A stretch of DNA of 64,000 bases, taken from the NCBI RefSeq assembly GCF_030124325.1, contig NZ_JASKLR010000010.1, positions 19,740 through 83,739 of the forward strand, written 5' to 3'. Numbering within the stretch: position 1 is the first letter of the stretch; each line of letters begins with the position of its first letter. Under the pieces are notes generated by a model. The model searched no databases. It was not told the DNA's origin and was given only the letters and a program-made list of their open reading frames with translations. Source of the DNA: Sinorhizobium sp. 8-89 (GTDB lineage Bacteria; Pseudomonadota; Alphaproteobacteria; Rhizobiales; Rhizobiaceae). Below are positions 8,334 through 17,633 of this stretch, piece after piece. Made by a program: the position numbers and the translations under genes.

Positions 8334-8780
8334 ATGATGGATGACATCTACAACAACAGAATTCTCGAGTTCGCTGGCAACATCCCTCGCATCGGGATGC
8401 TGGCGGATGCCGACGCGGAAGCGGCCGCACATTCGAAGCTCTGCGGCTCGAAAGTAAGGATCTGGCTGAAGATGGAGGGTGACGTCGTGACCGACTTTGC
8501 CCATGACGTCAAGGCGTGCGCGCTTGGACAGGCATCGTCCTCGATCATGGCGCGCCATGTCGTCGGTGCGAACGCCGATGAAATCCGGAGAGCCCGGGAG
8601 GATATGCTGGCCATGCTGAAGGCGGACGGCGAGGGCCCATCGGGTCGCTTCGAGGACATGCGTTTCCTGATGCCGGTTCGCGATTACAAGGCGCGCCATG
8701 CGTCAACCATGCTGACCTTCGATGCGGTGGTTGACGCCATAGGCCAGATCGAGGCGAGGCGGCTTGCGGCCGCAGTCTGA
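8334..8780 (+). CDS. NifU/IscU-like iron-sulfur scaffold protein with a missing third cysteine
   Basis: 148 residues, N-terminal NifU (IscU/SufU) family. Two of the three cluster-binding cysteines are visible: Cys37 in KLCGSK and Cys62 in ACALGQASSS. Where the third Cys normally stands, near the start of the last helix, the sequence reads RHASTML, with His123 and Ser125. This divergent alphaproteobacterial version may therefore bind metal differently or serve another role than cluster assembly. No isc or suf genes lie nearby. The next gene, yidD, starts three bases after the stop, so the two are probably co-translated. ATG 8337 is an alternative start. Confidence 0.85.
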   Translation: MMDDIYNNRILEFAGNIPRIGMLADADAEAAAHSKLCGSKVRIWLKMEGDVVTDFAHDVKACALGQASSSIMARHVVGANADEIRRAREDMLAMLKADGEGPSGRFEDMRFLMPVRDYKARHASTMLTFDAVVDAIGQIEARRLAAAV

Positions 8781-8783
8781 GCG

Positions 8784-9152
8784 ATGTGCAACAAGCCTCA
8801 CGACAACCATGCTTTCGCCCCGCGGGCCTGCCGCAGGGGGCGGAATTGGTCCGGCCCGTTTCGCAAGACGCCGGGGCGGATCTTCGGCATGGCCTTCATC
8901 CGCACCTATCAGCTCACGCTGTCGAGTTTCATTGGCAACTCCTGCCGGCATTTGCCGACCTGCTCGGAATATGGGTTCGAGGCGATTGCCCGCCACGGCC
9001 TTTGGGCTGGTGGCTGGATGACGTTCTTCCGCGTGGCGCGCTGCGGGCCGGGGGGAACCCATGGTTTCGATCCAGTGCCGGAAACGCTGATGTCACGCCA
9101 GATCTGGTATGCCCCATGGCGCTATTGGCAGTCGCGTCCAAAGGAGGCGTGA
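8784..9152 (+). CDS. yidD: Membrane protein insertion efficiency factor YidD
   Basis: 122 residues. Carries the YidD core FIRTYQLTLSSFIG then CRHLPTCSEYGFEAI, with the conserved cysteines and the RVARCGPGG motif. YidD assists YidC-dependent insertion of inner-membrane proteins and sits on the membrane by an amphipathic helix. In many bacteria it is next to rnpA/yidC; here it lies instead between a NifU-like gene and a DUF2267 gene. The N-terminal 35 residues are an extension relative to the short enterobacterial form. Confidence 0.9.
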   Translation: MCNKPHDNHAFAPRACRRGRNWSGPFRKTPGRIFGMAFIRTYQLTLSSFIGNSCRHLPTCSEYGFEAIARHGLWAGGWMTFFRVARCGPGGTHGFDPVPETLMSRQIWYAPWRYWQSRPKEA

Positions 9153-9157
9153 GCACG

Positions 9158-9577
9158 ATGACAGTGCCGATGGAATACCGGCAGGCCTCTGCCGATTTCG
9201 ACCGGTTTATTCTGGACGTGCGCGATATTGCCGGTCTTCAGACCACCAATCAGGCCTATACCATGGTGCAGGCGGTTTTGCAGACTTTCCGCCGGCGTCT
9301 CGATGTTCCCGACGCGCTGCTTTTCGCAAATGCCTTGCCGCCGGTGCTTCGGGCTATCTTTGTCGCCGACTGGGATCTGGAAGAGCCGCAGATGCCCTTC
9401 GCCGGCCGCTTTGCGATGACGCGCGAAGTGCAATCGCTCCGCCCCGATCACAACCTTTCTCCGGATACCGCAATTGCTGATGTTGCGGCAGCGTTGCGTC
9501 GAAACGTGGACGAAGCGGTACTGGACCGCGTGCTGGCGCGGCTGCCGGCAGGGGCAACCGATTTCTGGCGTGCCTGA
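9158..9577 (+). CDS. DUF2267-domain protein
   Basis: 139 residues beginning MTVPMEYRQ, a helical protein with the DUF2267 repeat pattern: TTNQAYTMVQAVLQTFRRRL then ALPPVLRAIFVADW. The ATG is six bases after the yidD stop, with AAGGAGG inside the yidD end, so translation is coupled. DUF2267 proteins are small cytosolic proteins of unknown function, often near stress genes. Confidence 0.75.
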   Translation: MTVPMEYRQASADFDRFILDVRDIAGLQTTNQAYTMVQAVLQTFRRRLDVPDALLFANALPPVLRAIFVADWDLEEPQMPFAGRFAMTREVQSLRPDHNLSPDTAIADVAAALRRNVDEAVLDRVLARLPAGATDFWRA

Positions 9578-9592
9578 GTTCGGGGTCGGCGG

Positions 9593-10132
9593 ATGAAGAA
9601 TTATGTGGCCTTGCTCTACAGCATCATCCTTGGGGAAAAGCGGCGTGTCGTTATGACCGACCTGCGAGCCATGGCGGAGCGTCTCGGCTATCTCGGACCG
9701 CGCACCCTTGTCTCCACGGGCAATATCGTTTTCGACGCGCCCGACAAGCCTCTTGCCGACATTGAGGCCGAACTGGAAGCGGCATTTGCCGTCACGTTCG
9801 GGCGGCACGTCGACATCATCGCGCGGGTTGGCGACGATTGGCGGAAGCTTGCCGCTGGTAACCCGTTTCCCGCCGAAAGCGAGGCAGATCCGACGCGTGT
9901 CCATGTTCGGGTTATGCGCTCACCGCTTCAAGCCGGGTTGCTCGAAATGTTCCGCGGCCATTGTTCCCAGGGTGAGCGTATGGAAATCGTCGGCGGCGAC
10001 CTCTGGGTGGATTTCGCCGGAAAAGCCAGCGAATCGAAGCTGCTTGGCGTCCTGACCACCAAGCGCCTGGGCGTCGGTACGTTCCGCAACTGGAACACGG
10101 TGCGCGGTCTGCGCGCGATGCTGCCTGGTTGA
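9593..10132 (+). CDS. DUF1697 family protein
   Basis: 179 residues. The DUF1697 pattern is recognisable: 'YVALLYSIILGEKRRVVMTD' at the start, where typical members read ALLRGINVGG, then LVSTGNIVF and the C-terminal TTRNWNTV-like segment (GTFRNWNTVRGL). The N-terminal glycine motif is degenerate. Function of the family is unknown. The gene follows DUF2267 by 15 bases and closes a four-gene run NifU-like, yidD, DUF2267, DUF1697, which ends at a RIME copy. Confidence 0.75.
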   Translation: MKNYVALLYSIILGEKRRVVMTDLRAMAERLGYLGPRTLVSTGNIVFDAPDKPLADIEAELEAAFAVTFGRHVDIIARVGDDWRKLAAGNPFPAESEADPTRVHVRVMRSPLQAGLLEMFRGHCSQGERMEIVGGDLWVDFAGKASESKLLGVLTTKRLGVGTFRNWNTVRGLRAMLPG

Positions 10133-10137
10133 CCTCT

Positions 10138-10240
10138 GCATGCTTCCTTAAATCGTAGTCGGTTTAAGAAAAAAACATGCAGCCATTCAAAGTGCTGCAG
10201 CGTGCTTTGCGCGTCTGATAAGACGCGCGGCGCTGTAGGC
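10138..10240 (+). repeat. RIME-type palindromic repeat, copy 2
   Basis: About 103 bases starting just after the DUF1697 stop. Arms CTTAAATCG...CGGTTTAAG (10147-10168) and GCGCGTCT / AGACGCGC (10210-10228) are joined by CATGCAGCCATTCAAAGTGC. Same mosaic as 7268-7372 and 35929-36033. Confidence 0.8.
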
Positions 10241-10365
10241 CGCTCCTTTACTCGACCGTCAAAAACATTTATCAGGCGCGCGTCAATAATCGGCGGCTGC
10301 AGTCATGCAAAAGCCCGGCAACCATACCACCCGCATTCGTTGGCGGGACTGGATAGGAGATAATG

Positions 10366-12348
10366 ATGTCGCATACCGTTTCCCTTACATTTCCTGATGG
10401 CTCCATTCGCGAATTCGCCGCCGGCACGACCGGTCGCGATGTGGCCGAGTCGATTTCGAAGTCACTTGCGAAGAAGGCTGTCGCGATCGCGCTCGATGGC
10501 GAACTGCGCGACCTTTCGGACGCCGTGACCGATGGACGCATCGAGATCGTCACGCGCGAAGACAAGCGTTCGCTTGAGCTTATCCGCCACGACGCGGCCC
10601 ATGTCATGGCCGAGGCTGTCCAGGAACTGTGGCCGGGAACGCAGGTGACCATCGGTCCGGTTATCGACAACGGCTTCTACTACGACTTCGCCAAGAACGA
10701 GCCCTTCACGCCCGACGACCTGCCGGTCATCGAGAAGAAGATGAAGGAGATCATCGCGCGCAATAAAGCCTTCACCAAGGAGATCTGGTCGCGTGAGAAG
10801 GCGAAGGAGGTCTTTGCCGCCAAGGGCGAGAACTACAAGATCGAACTCGTTGATGCGATTCCTGAAGGCCAGGACCTGAAGATCTACTACCAGGGTGACT
10901 GGTTCGATCTCTGCCGCGGGCCGCACATGGCCTCGACGGGCCAGATCGGCACGGCCTTCAAGCTGATGAAAGTGGCCGGCGCCTACTGGCGCGGCGACAG
11001 CAACAATCCGATGCTGACGCGCATCTACGGCACCGCGTGGCACACGCAGGAAGAACTGGATCAATATCTCCACGTGCTTGCCGAAGCCGAAAAACGCGAC
11101 CATCGCCGCCTCGGCCGCGAGATGGACCTTTTCCATTTCCAGGAGGAGGGCCCTGGCGTCGTCTTCTGGCACGGCAAGGGCTGGCGCATGTTCCAGACGC
11201 TGGTCGCCTATATGCGTCGGCGACTGGCCAACACGTATCAGGAAGTCAACGCGCCGCAGGTATTGGACAAGTCGCTCTGGGAAACCTCGGGCCACTGGGG
11301 CTGGTATCGCGACAACATGTTCAAGGTGACTGTCGCCGGCGAAGAGACGGATGACGATCGCGTCTTTGCGCTGAAGCCGATGAATTGCCCGGGTCACATC
11401 CAGATCTTCAAGCACGGCCTGAAGTCCTACCGTGAACTGCCGGTTCGGCTCGCCGAGTTCGGCAACGTGCACCGTTACGAGCCGTCGGGCGCGCTTCACG
11501 GCCTGATGCGCGTGCGCGGCTTCACGCAGGATGACGCGCATGTCTTCTGCACGGATGAGCAGATGGCGGCCGAATGCCTGCGCATCAACGACCTCATCCT
11601 GTCGGTCTACGAGGATTTCGGTTTCAAGGAAATCGTCGTCAAGCTGTCGACGCGGCCGGAGAAGCGCGTCGGCTCCGACGCCCTCTGGGATCGCGCCGAG
11701 GCCGTGATGACGGAGGTGCTGAAGACGATCGAGGCGCAGTCCGAAGGCCGCATCAAGACCGGTATCCTGCCGGGTGAGGGTGCTTTCTACGGTCCGAAGT
11801 TCGAATATACGCTGAAGGACGCTATCGGCCGCGAATGGCAGTGCGGTACGACGCAGGTCGATTTCAACCTGCCGGAGCGTTTCGGCGCCTTTTACATCGA
11901 CAAGGATTCCGAAAAGCGCCAGCCGGTGATGATCCATCGTGCCATTTGCGGTTCCATGGAACGCTTCCTAGGCATCCTGATCGAGAACTTTGCCGGTCAC
12001 ATGCCGCTCTGGATCTCGCCGCTGCAGGTGGTGGTCGCCACGATTACCTCCGAGGCCGACGACTACGGTCGCGAGGTTGCAGCGCTTCTGCGTGAGGCGG
12101 GACTTACCGTTGAAACGGACTTCCGCAACGAGAAGATCAACTACAAGGTCCGCGAGCATTCGGTGACGAAGGTGCCCGTAATCGTGGTGTGCGGCAAGCG
12201 CGAGGCGGAGGAGCGTTCGGTCAACATCCGTCGTCTGGGCTCGCAGGCGCAGACCGCGATGTCGCTTGATGAGGCGATCGCATCGCTCTCGGCAGAGGCG
12301 ATGGCGCCGGATCTCAAGCGCAAGGCGGAAAAGAAAGCCCGGGGCTAG
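10366..12348 (+). CDS. thrS: Threonyl-tRNA synthetase
   Basis: Charges tRNA-Thr. About 660 residues in the full bacterial layout: N-terminal TGS domain (1-60), editing domain with [11 protein letters not shown] (about 72-82), class II catalytic core with motif 2 around [18 protein letters not shown] and motif 3 [14 protein letters not shown], and the C-terminal anticodon domain. Two ATGs are in frame, 10363 and 10366; the second gives better spacing from GGAG. The RIME lies about 120 bases upstream, and no T-box or operator hairpin was seen in the leader. Confidence 0.97.
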   Translation: MSHTVSLTFPDGSIREFAAGTTGRDVAESISKSLAKKAVAIALDGELRDLSDAVTDGRIEIVTREDKRSLELIRHDAAHVMAEAVQELWPGTQVTIGPVIDNGFYYDFAKNEPFTPDDLPVIEKKMKEIIARNKAFTKEIWSREKAKEVFAAKGENYKIELVDAIPEGQDLKIYYQGDWFDLCRGPHMASTGQIGTAFKLMKVAGAYWRGDSNNPMLTRIYGTAWHTQEELDQYLHVLAEAEKRDHRRLGREMDLFHFQEEGPGVVFWHGKGWRMFQTLVAYMRRRLANTYQEVNAPQVLDKSLWETSGHWGWYRDNMFKVTVAGEETDDDRVFALKPMNCPGHIQIFKHGLKSYRELPVRLAEFGNVHRYEPSGALHGLMRVRGFTQDDAHVFCTDEQMAAECLRINDLILSVYEDFGFKEIVVKLSTRPEKRVGSDALWDRAEAVMTEVLKTIEAQSEGRIKTGILPGEGAFYGPKFEYTLKDAIGREWQCGTTQVDFNLPERFGAFYIDKDSEKRQPVMIHRAICGSMERFLGILIENFAGHMPLWISPLQVVVATITSEADDYGREVAALLREAGLTVETDFRNEKINYKVREHSVTKVPVIVVCGKREAEERSVNIRRLGSQAQTAMSLDEAIASLSAEAMAPDLKRKAEKKARG

Positions 12349-12381
12349 CGCTCCGGGACTTTCGTCTGTCAGGAAACTGTA

Positions 12382-13287
12382 ATGTTCCGGGACTATCCGG
12401 ATTTGAAGGCGCCGCCCAGTACGGGCGGGCAAGTGAAGCGGTCTTCTGTGCAGTTCAAAGAATTGTCCTATGCGAACGAGAACGACCGGCGCCTGAAGCG
12501 CTGGTTCATTCGCTCCGTTGAGGGCCTGTCCGGCCGCAACCGCTACGCCAAGCTCTATGCCCGCTGGCGCGCCGACATCGTCGGCAAGAGCGATCGTATC
12601 TTCGGCGAGATGTTGCAGTTGATCGACGTGCGGATCCGCGTCCAGGGAGAATGGCCGCCGCGCCATTTGCCCGAGACGCCGCTCGTTATCGTCGCCAATC
12701 ATCCCTTTGGCATCGGCGACGGCATTGCCGTACTTTCTCTCGCCGAGCAACTCGGCCGTCCCTTCCGGGTGCTGATCAACAATGAACTCCTGAAGGTGCC
12801 GGAGATTGCACCCTATTCGCTCCCCGTCTCGTTCGAGGAGACCAAGGAGGCGTTGGCGCTCAACATGGCGACACGCCACGAGGCGGTACGGCTCCTGAAG
12901 GAGGGGGTGACGATCATCGTTTTCCCCGCCGGCGGCGTTGCGACGGCGAGAAGAGGCTTCGGCAAGGCCGAGGATCTGCCATGGAAAATGTTCCCGGCGC
13001 GACTGATCCAGTCTGCCCGGGCAAGCGTTATCCCAATCTACTTCGAGGGACAGAACGGGCCGCTGTTTCATCTCGCCAGCAAGGTGTCGCTGACGCTAAG
13101 GATTTCATTGCTGATCCGCGAATTCCGACGACTATCAGGCACGACGATTGCCGCTCGCATCGGCCGTGTTCTCGCCTGGGAGGAATTGCGCGCTCATGGC
13201 GACCGCAAGGATCTGCTTGCCCGTATATATGACGCAGTGTTCTCGATGGCTCCACCGCGTCGTCAGCTTCTCAAGCGCATCGGATGA
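12382..13287 (+). CDS. Lysophospholipid acyltransferase family protein (PlsC-like)
   Basis: 301 residues. The acyltransferase motifs are present: ANHPFGIGD (catalytic His-X5-Asp block), then an acyl-acceptor region around RVLINNELLK, and FPAGGVATA in the third block. This spacing matches the hemolysin/OlsA-related branch rather than classical PlsC (His-X4-Asp). Likely transfers an acyl chain to a lysolipid at the inner membrane; the acceptor cannot be read. It starts 33 bases after thrS and may be read through from it. A small GCTCCC/GGGAGC hairpin at 13302-13316 separates it from the convergent next gene. Confidence 0.85.
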   Translation: MFRDYPDLKAPPSTGGQVKRSSVQFKELSYANENDRRLKRWFIRSVEGLSGRNRYAKLYARWRADIVGKSDRIFGEMLQLIDVRIRVQGEWPPRHLPETPLVIVANHPFGIGDGIAVLSLAEQLGRPFRVLINNELLKVPEIAPYSLPVSFEETKEALALNMATRHEAVRLLKEGVTIIVFPAGGVATARRGFGKAEDLPWKMFPARLIQSARASVIPIYFEGQNGPLFHLASKVSLTLRISLLIREFRRLSGTTIAARIGRVLAWEELRAHGDRKDLLARIYDAVFSMAPPRRQLLKRIG

Positions 13288-13335
13288 CGTGACGACAGGA
13301 AGCTCCCGTAGGGAGCGGCGGTGTAATTGTTCGCG

Positions 13336-14337
13336 TCAGTCCTGTGCTTCCGCGTTCGCGGCCGTATTGGCCGCGTCGTTCCCGTTTAGCAGCACTTCCA
13401 CATCGGTGTTGACGCCCGCCTTCACGGCAAAATCGCGCTGATAGATCTTGTCCTTGTTGCGCGCCACGGCGGTATATCCGCCTTCGGCGAGGACGAGCGT
13501 CGGGAAGGCGCCGACGCTTTCGCTGACGACGTCGCCCGAGGAGGTGAGGATCGACCAGGCCGTGTCGGCGATCGCTTCGCCGCCCGCTTCCGAGACGAGC
13601 TTCAAAGTCAGTTTCGCCGCACGGTGCTGGATCGTCGCTTCGGTCAATTTTCCCGCCTCCACCTGAATGTCGGCGCGGATCACGGCGTTCACCGAGCCGT
13701 AATCGGAGACGACGTGATAGGTTCCGGCGTTGAGCCGGATGACGGTGGTGGGCTTGACGTCGGCGATGATCAGGGCGCGCTCGCCATCTTCCTTCACGTC
13801 GGAGGAGAAGATCGAAAAACTGAGCTCGTTCGGCGGGATGCGCACGTCGCTGCCGGAAACGGCATTGAGCGTTACGCCGCCGGCGTCCAGCACCAGCACC
13901 TGCTTGTCGAGGCTGCCTTGCTCGGGCACGCGAATCTTGCGCGTGGCGCCGGCTCGCCCGAACGCGACATTGACGAAGTATTCGCCGGGCACAAGGTTGA
14001 AGGCTGTCGAACCACCCTCGGACGTGGCGAGCAGCGGCAACTTTCCGTCGCTGCCGGGGATCGGGCTGAAGACCCGCCAGGTCAGGCCCGATTCGACCGG
14101 CTGTCCTTTTGCCGTCAACAAAGCCTCGAGCTTGACGTCCTTGATTTCTCCGCCCTGGCTCGGATCGGCAATCAGCGGGTTGAAGCTTGTGAGCTTCGGC
14201 ATTTTCCGGGTGCCGGAAATCGACGGGAAGCTCTTGAAGGCGTCGGTCGGATCTTCTGCAAGCGCATATCCGGCACCGACACTGACGAGCATGATCGTCA
14301 AGACGGTACTCGGAAAAATACGAGGACGGATGCGCAT
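13336..14337 (-). CDS. Secreted protein with repeated beta-sandwich units
   Basis: 333 residues. The signal peptide ends about residue 27 (GYALA|EDP). The mature part contains three similar units, each with a Gly-Tyr turn followed by a run ending in V-x-A-G: PGEYFVNVAF, AGTYHVVSDY and EGGYTAVARN, the last two followed by VEAGKLTEA and VKAGVNTDVE. This looks like repeated beta-sandwich (carboxypeptidase-regulatory-like) domains. I know it only as a conserved hypothetical of Rhizobiales. The start at 14337 is preferred to the upstream 14391 because of the signal peptide and AGGAAG upstream. Probably periplasmic or surface; no enzymatic motif. Confidence 0.75.
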   Translation of the reverse strand: MRIRPRIFPSTVLTIMLVSVGAGYALAEDPTDAFKSFPSISGTRKMPKLTSFNPLIADPSQGGEIKDVKLEALLTAKGQPVESGLTWRVFSPIPGSDGKLPLLATSEGGSTAFNLVPGEYFVNVAFGRAGATRKIRVPEQGSLDKQVLVLDAGGVTLNAVSGSDVRIPPNELSFSIFSSDVKEDGERALIIADVKPTTVIRLNAGTYHVVSDYGSVNAVIRADIQVEAGKLTEATIQHRAAKLTLKLVSEAGGEAIADTAWSILTSSGDVVSESVGAFPTLVLAEGGYTAVARNKDKIYQRDFAVKAGVNTDVEVLLNGNDAANTAANAEAQD

Positions 14338-14437
14338 GAGAACAGTTGACTTCCTGACTGGGTGACTCCACTTGAGACGCCGGTATGGCATTTTCGTGGC
14401 TGCCGGTCCGGCGGCAAATTAATGGAATTCAGACAAT

Positions 14438-15022
14438 ATGAAAACCGAAATAAAGCTTGTCGATTATCTCGCCTCGCGCAGGTCCATTCCCGCCTTCCAG
14501 ATGGGACCTCCCGGCCCGAGCAAGGCCGAGGTCGAGGAGATGCTGACGCTCGCGTCGCGCGTGCCGGACCACGGCAAGCTCGCACCCTGGCGCTTCATCG
14601 TCTACCGCGGTGAGGAGAGGGCGCGCATCAGCACAGAGTTGAAGAAGATGGCCCTTGCCGCCAGACCCGATCTCTCGGAGGACCTGATCAAGGTGGAAGA
14701 GACGCGTCTGACGCGCGCACCGGTCGTTGTCGCCGTGGTCAGCAAGGCCGCGCCGCACTTCAAGATACCCGAGTGGGAGCAGGTGATGTCGGCGGGGGCC
14801 GTTTGCCTCAACCTTCTGATAGCGGCGAATGCACTTGGCTATGCCTCCAACTGGCTCACCGAATGGTTCGCCTTCGACGAGAGAGCCTATCCTCTGCTCG
14901 GTGTCGGGCCGGGCGAAAGGGTCGCCGGGTTCATTCATATCGGCACGGCAATGGTGCCGCCGACGGAACGCCCGCGGCCGGAACTCGCCGAGATCGTGAC
15001 CTGGGTCGGAGAAGAGACCTGA
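14438..15022 (+). CDS. Nitroreductase family protein
   Basis: 194 residues, the typical length of an FMN-dependent nitroreductase (YdjA-like). FMN-contact segments are seen: RRSIPAF near the N-terminus, [14 protein letters not shown] (about 40-54) and [11 protein letters not shown] in the second half. It reduces nitro or quinone-type substrates with NAD(P)H; natural substrate unknown. The stop TGA overlaps the next gene's ATG (TGATG), so translation is coupled to the flavin reductase. Confidence 0.88.
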   Translation: MKTEIKLVDYLASRRSIPAFQMGPPGPSKAEVEEMLTLASRVPDHGKLAPWRFIVYRGEERARISTELKKMALAARPDLSEDLIKVEETRLTRAPVVVAVVSKAAPHFKIPEWEQVMSAGAVCLNLLIAANALGYASNWLTEWFAFDERAYPLLGVGPGERVAGFIHIGTAMVPPTERPRPELAEIVTWVGEET

Positions 15023-15624
15023 TGTTCTACGACACGGCCGCGAACCGGCATGGCCTGCCACACGATCCCTTCAAGGCCATCGTGTCGCCGCGGCCGATCG
15101 GCTGGATCGGCACGCGGGCCGCAGGCGGCTCGCAAAACCTCGCGCCCTATTCCTTCTTCAACGCGATCAGCGACCACCCGAAGCTCGTGATGTTCTCCTC
15201 GAGCGGCTACAAGGATTCGGTGCGCAATATCGAGGAGACCGGCGAGTTCACCGCAAGCTTTGCCAGCCGCAACTTGAGTGCCGCGGTCAATCTGACCTCG
15301 GTTGCTGCACCGCACGGTGAAAGCGAGTTCGAAGTCGCTGGGCTGACGCCAGTCGAAGGCACCCTTGTCAAAGCACCATTCGTCGGCGAGGCTTTCGCGG
15401 CGCTCGAATGCCGGATGACCGAAATGTTCCGCCCCAAGGGCCTCGATGGGGTGGTTTCCGAGAGCTATGTCGTCTTCGGTGAGGTCGTGGGCATTCATAT
15501 CCGCGATGAAGCGATCCGCGATGGCCGGTTCGACGCGGCGACTGTCAGGCCGCTCGCCCGACTGGGTTACATGGATTATTGCGATGGCGGCGACGTCTTC
15601 GAGATGGTGCGCCCGAAGCGCTGA
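15022..15624 (+). CDS. Flavin reductase-like FMN-binding protein
   Basis: 200 residues, flavin reductase-like (FMN-binding split barrel) domain: PFKAIVSPRPIGWIGT, then NLAPYSFFNAIS, the classical signature for family members such as DIM6/NTAB-type proteins. It starts inside the stop of the nitroreductase gene, and the two flavin proteins are presumably made together. Could supply reduced FMN or act on its own substrate. Confidence 0.88.
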   Translation: MFYDTAANRHGLPHDPFKAIVSPRPIGWIGTRAAGGSQNLAPYSFFNAISDHPKLVMFSSSGYKDSVRNIEETGEFTASFASRNLSAAVNLTSVAAPHGESEFEVAGLTPVEGTLVKAPFVGEAFAALECRMTEMFRPKGLDGVVSESYVVFGEVVGIHIRDEAIRDGRFDAATVRPLARLGYMDYCDGGDVFEMVRPKR

Positions 15625-15648
15625 AGCTGCCTGGCCGCAGTGCCGGTT

Positions 15649-16374
15649 CTATCGGCCGCCGCCGGCAGAGGTTTGAGAAGACAGCGAGGCCGCACCGATT
15701 AGAGCGATCTGCTGCGGTGACTGTGCGGCCACGGCCGAAAAGCCGTTCCTCGCACTCGCCGCGCAATATCGTCTGACCGCTGCCTCGGTGTCCGCGTCCC
15801 CCGGCAGCATGTCATAGGCTGCAACGCCGGCCTCGCTTGCCCTTAGCACGGCCGCGGCGCGACCGGCGACAATCACCGGTGCCGCGTCCTTTTCCTCGGA
15901 GGGCACGGCGCAGCCGGCGGATTCGGCGAGCAATGCCGCGCTGAAGACGAACCCCTTGAGTCGGGGCGAGGCTCCTTTCAGCGAGTGGGGAGACAACACG
16001 CTTTGCGGCGTCGTCGCGTATTCCGCCAGAACTGCCAGGCTCCCCGCCGCGCTGCCGGCGATCGCTTCGGCAACCCTCAACAGCACATCCAGCTTCTGGA
16101 TATCGGCTGGCCCGTGACATTCGGTAAGGACGACGCCGTCGATCCCCGACGCAAGCACCCCGTCGAGATCCACCTCGGTGAGGTTCTCGACCGGTCCGAT
16201 GCGGATGAAGCAGCGCGTAGTGGTTATTTCTGAAGCCAGGTCCCGCACGCCGTTGCCACCGGTTGCGTCGAAGACGATGCCTTGAACGGCACCGAGGATA
16301 TCCGCCTCCGGGAGCGGCGCGGTTGCCGGCAGATAGAGGAGCGGCTTGATGGTTTGCTGGCGGTTAACAGACAT
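15649..16374 (-). CDS. Degenerate HpcH/HpaI (CitE-like) aldolase-fold protein
   Basis: 241 residues with recognisable relation to the citrate lyase beta subunit family: LLYLPAT at the start, then a RIGPVENLTEVDLDGVL block corresponding to the 'RINP...DL..' region, and DGVVLTE where CitE has a Lys-bearing PKVE. The acidic metal ligands of active members (ED near 'VEDAV' and the second Glu) are replaced (FDATG). The protein is shorter than the usual 290 residues. It is probably not a working lyase. Convergent with the flavin reductase gene and divergent from the DUF2336 gene. Confidence 0.65.
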   Translation of the reverse strand: MSVNRQQTIKPLLYLPATAPLPEADILGAVQGIVFDATGGNGVRDLASEITTTRCFIRIGPVENLTEVDLDGVLASGIDGVVLTECHGPADIQKLDVLLRVAEAIAGSAAGSLAVLAEYATTPQSVLSPHSLKGASPRLKGFVFSAALLAESAGCAVPSEEKDAAPVIVAGRAAAVLRASEAGVAAYDMLPGDADTEAAVRRYCAASARNGFSAVAAQSPQQIALIGAASLSSQTSAGGGR

Positions 16375-16446
16375 GGTGAACCAATCTTAAACCTTTGGCC
16401 GCTAGGCTCCGAACATTGGGGCTGTTCGGTGTCTAGTGGGGCATAG

Positions 16447-17586
16447 GTGATCATACAAGCATTTCTTCGCTGGGTAGAAACGGCGAGAACGAGCGATCGC
16501 GTCCGCGCCGCAAGCGCGCTGGGCCGCGCCTATGTCGAAGCCGAGATGAACGGGATCGACCGGCGCGCCGCCGAAATGGCCATGACCTTTCTGCTCGACG
16601 ATCCTTCGCCGAAGGTGCGGCGCTCTTTGATCGAGGCGCTAGCGGATTGCTCGACGATTCCACGCGCGATCGTCATGGCGCTCGCGGAAGACCAGCCCGA
16701 GATCGCCTATATCGCCATTTCCCGTTCGCCGGTATTGACGGATGAAGACCTCGTCGATCTGGCGGCGCGAGGAACGGCAGAGACCCGCGCGCTGATCGCG
16801 GCCCGCAGCGCGGTGTCCCGCGCGGTCGCGGCAGCCATTGCGGAGATCGGCGGCGAGGACGAGGTTTTGATCCTGCTCGAGAACGAGGGTGCAACGCTGT
16901 CGCGCTGGTCGTTGAAGAGGATCGCCAACCGTCTTGGCAATGCGCCGGCGGTGCGCGATCGGTTGCTGGCGCGCGATGACCTCCCGAGCGAGGCCCGCCA
17001 TGAGCTGGTCGAGAAGGTCGGCGCTGCGCTCGCGATTTGCGGACTTGTGCAGGCGGTGATCGGTGAAGGGCGTGTACAGCGCGTCGCGCGAGAGGCCTGC
17101 GACACGGCTGCCCTTGCAATCATCGAGGCCGCTTCGCATCAGGAGTTGCCTGACCTTGCCACCCATTTGCGCGAGGCCGGCCGTCTGACGCCCGCTTTCC
17201 TCCTCAACGCGCTTTGCAGCGGTCGAACAGAATTCTTCTCGGCCGCGATCGTCGATCTTTCAGGTGTCGCGGAAAAGCGGGTTCGCGCGATCCTTTCGGG
17301 TGGCCGCGTCCATCCGATCCGGGCGCTGTTCGAAAGTGCCGGGCTTGGTCGCGACGTGAGCGAGGCCTTTGCGGAGGCTGTGCTTCTCTGGCGAAAGGAC
17401 ATCGGCGCGGGTGATGAAGGCGCACCGCAATCAGTAACTTCGGCTCTCCTTGCACACATTCGCCGCCAGCCTAAGCCTTCGGAAGCCTTGAGTGCGATGG
17501 CGGACCTCGTGGAACGCCTGGCTTTCGCCGAGCAGCGAAAAACTGCTCGAAACTATGCACTGGTGGCCGCGCGCGAAGCTGCCTGA
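16447..17586 (+). CDS. DUF2336 helical-repeat protein
   Basis: 379 residues, all helical, of the alphaproteobacterial DUF2336 family, resembling HEAT/ARM-type repeats: MTFLLDDPSPKVRRSLIEAL and later similar helix pairs such as LTDEDLVDLAARG. The start is GTG at 16447, with no clear ribosome site. No membrane segment or catalytic motif. DUF2336 proteins are of unknown function; helical repeats suggest a binding scaffold. Divergent from the CitE-like gene by about 70 bases. Confidence 0.75.
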   Translation: MIIQAFLRWVETARTSDRVRAASALGRAYVEAEMNGIDRRAAEMAMTFLLDDPSPKVRRSLIEALADCSTIPRAIVMALAEDQPEIAYIAISRSPVLTDEDLVDLAARGTAETRALIAARSAVSRAVAAAIAEIGGEDEVLILLENEGATLSRWSLKRIANRLGNAPAVRDRLLARDDLPSEARHELVEKVGAALAICGLVQAVIGEGRVQRVAREACDTAALAIIEAASHQELPDLATHLREAGRLTPAFLLNALCSGRTEFFSAAIVDLSGVAEKRVRAILSGGRVHPIRALFESAGLGRDVSEAFAEAVLLWRKDIGAGDEGAPQSVTSALLAHIRRQPKPSEALSAMADLVERLAFAEQRKTARNYALVAAREAA

Positions 17587-17633
17587 GCAGTTCGTGCGCT
17601 TGCGGCTCCATCCGATGCTGGCAGGGGTGCCGG

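Noticed and set aside
8786-9577. A single 263-residue protein covering yidD and the DUF2267 gene
   Set aside because: The frame overlaps yidD in another phase; the true gene starts at 9158 with a good ribosome site.
10462-11937. 491-codon minus-strand frame antisense to thrS
   Set aside because: Shadow of thrS.
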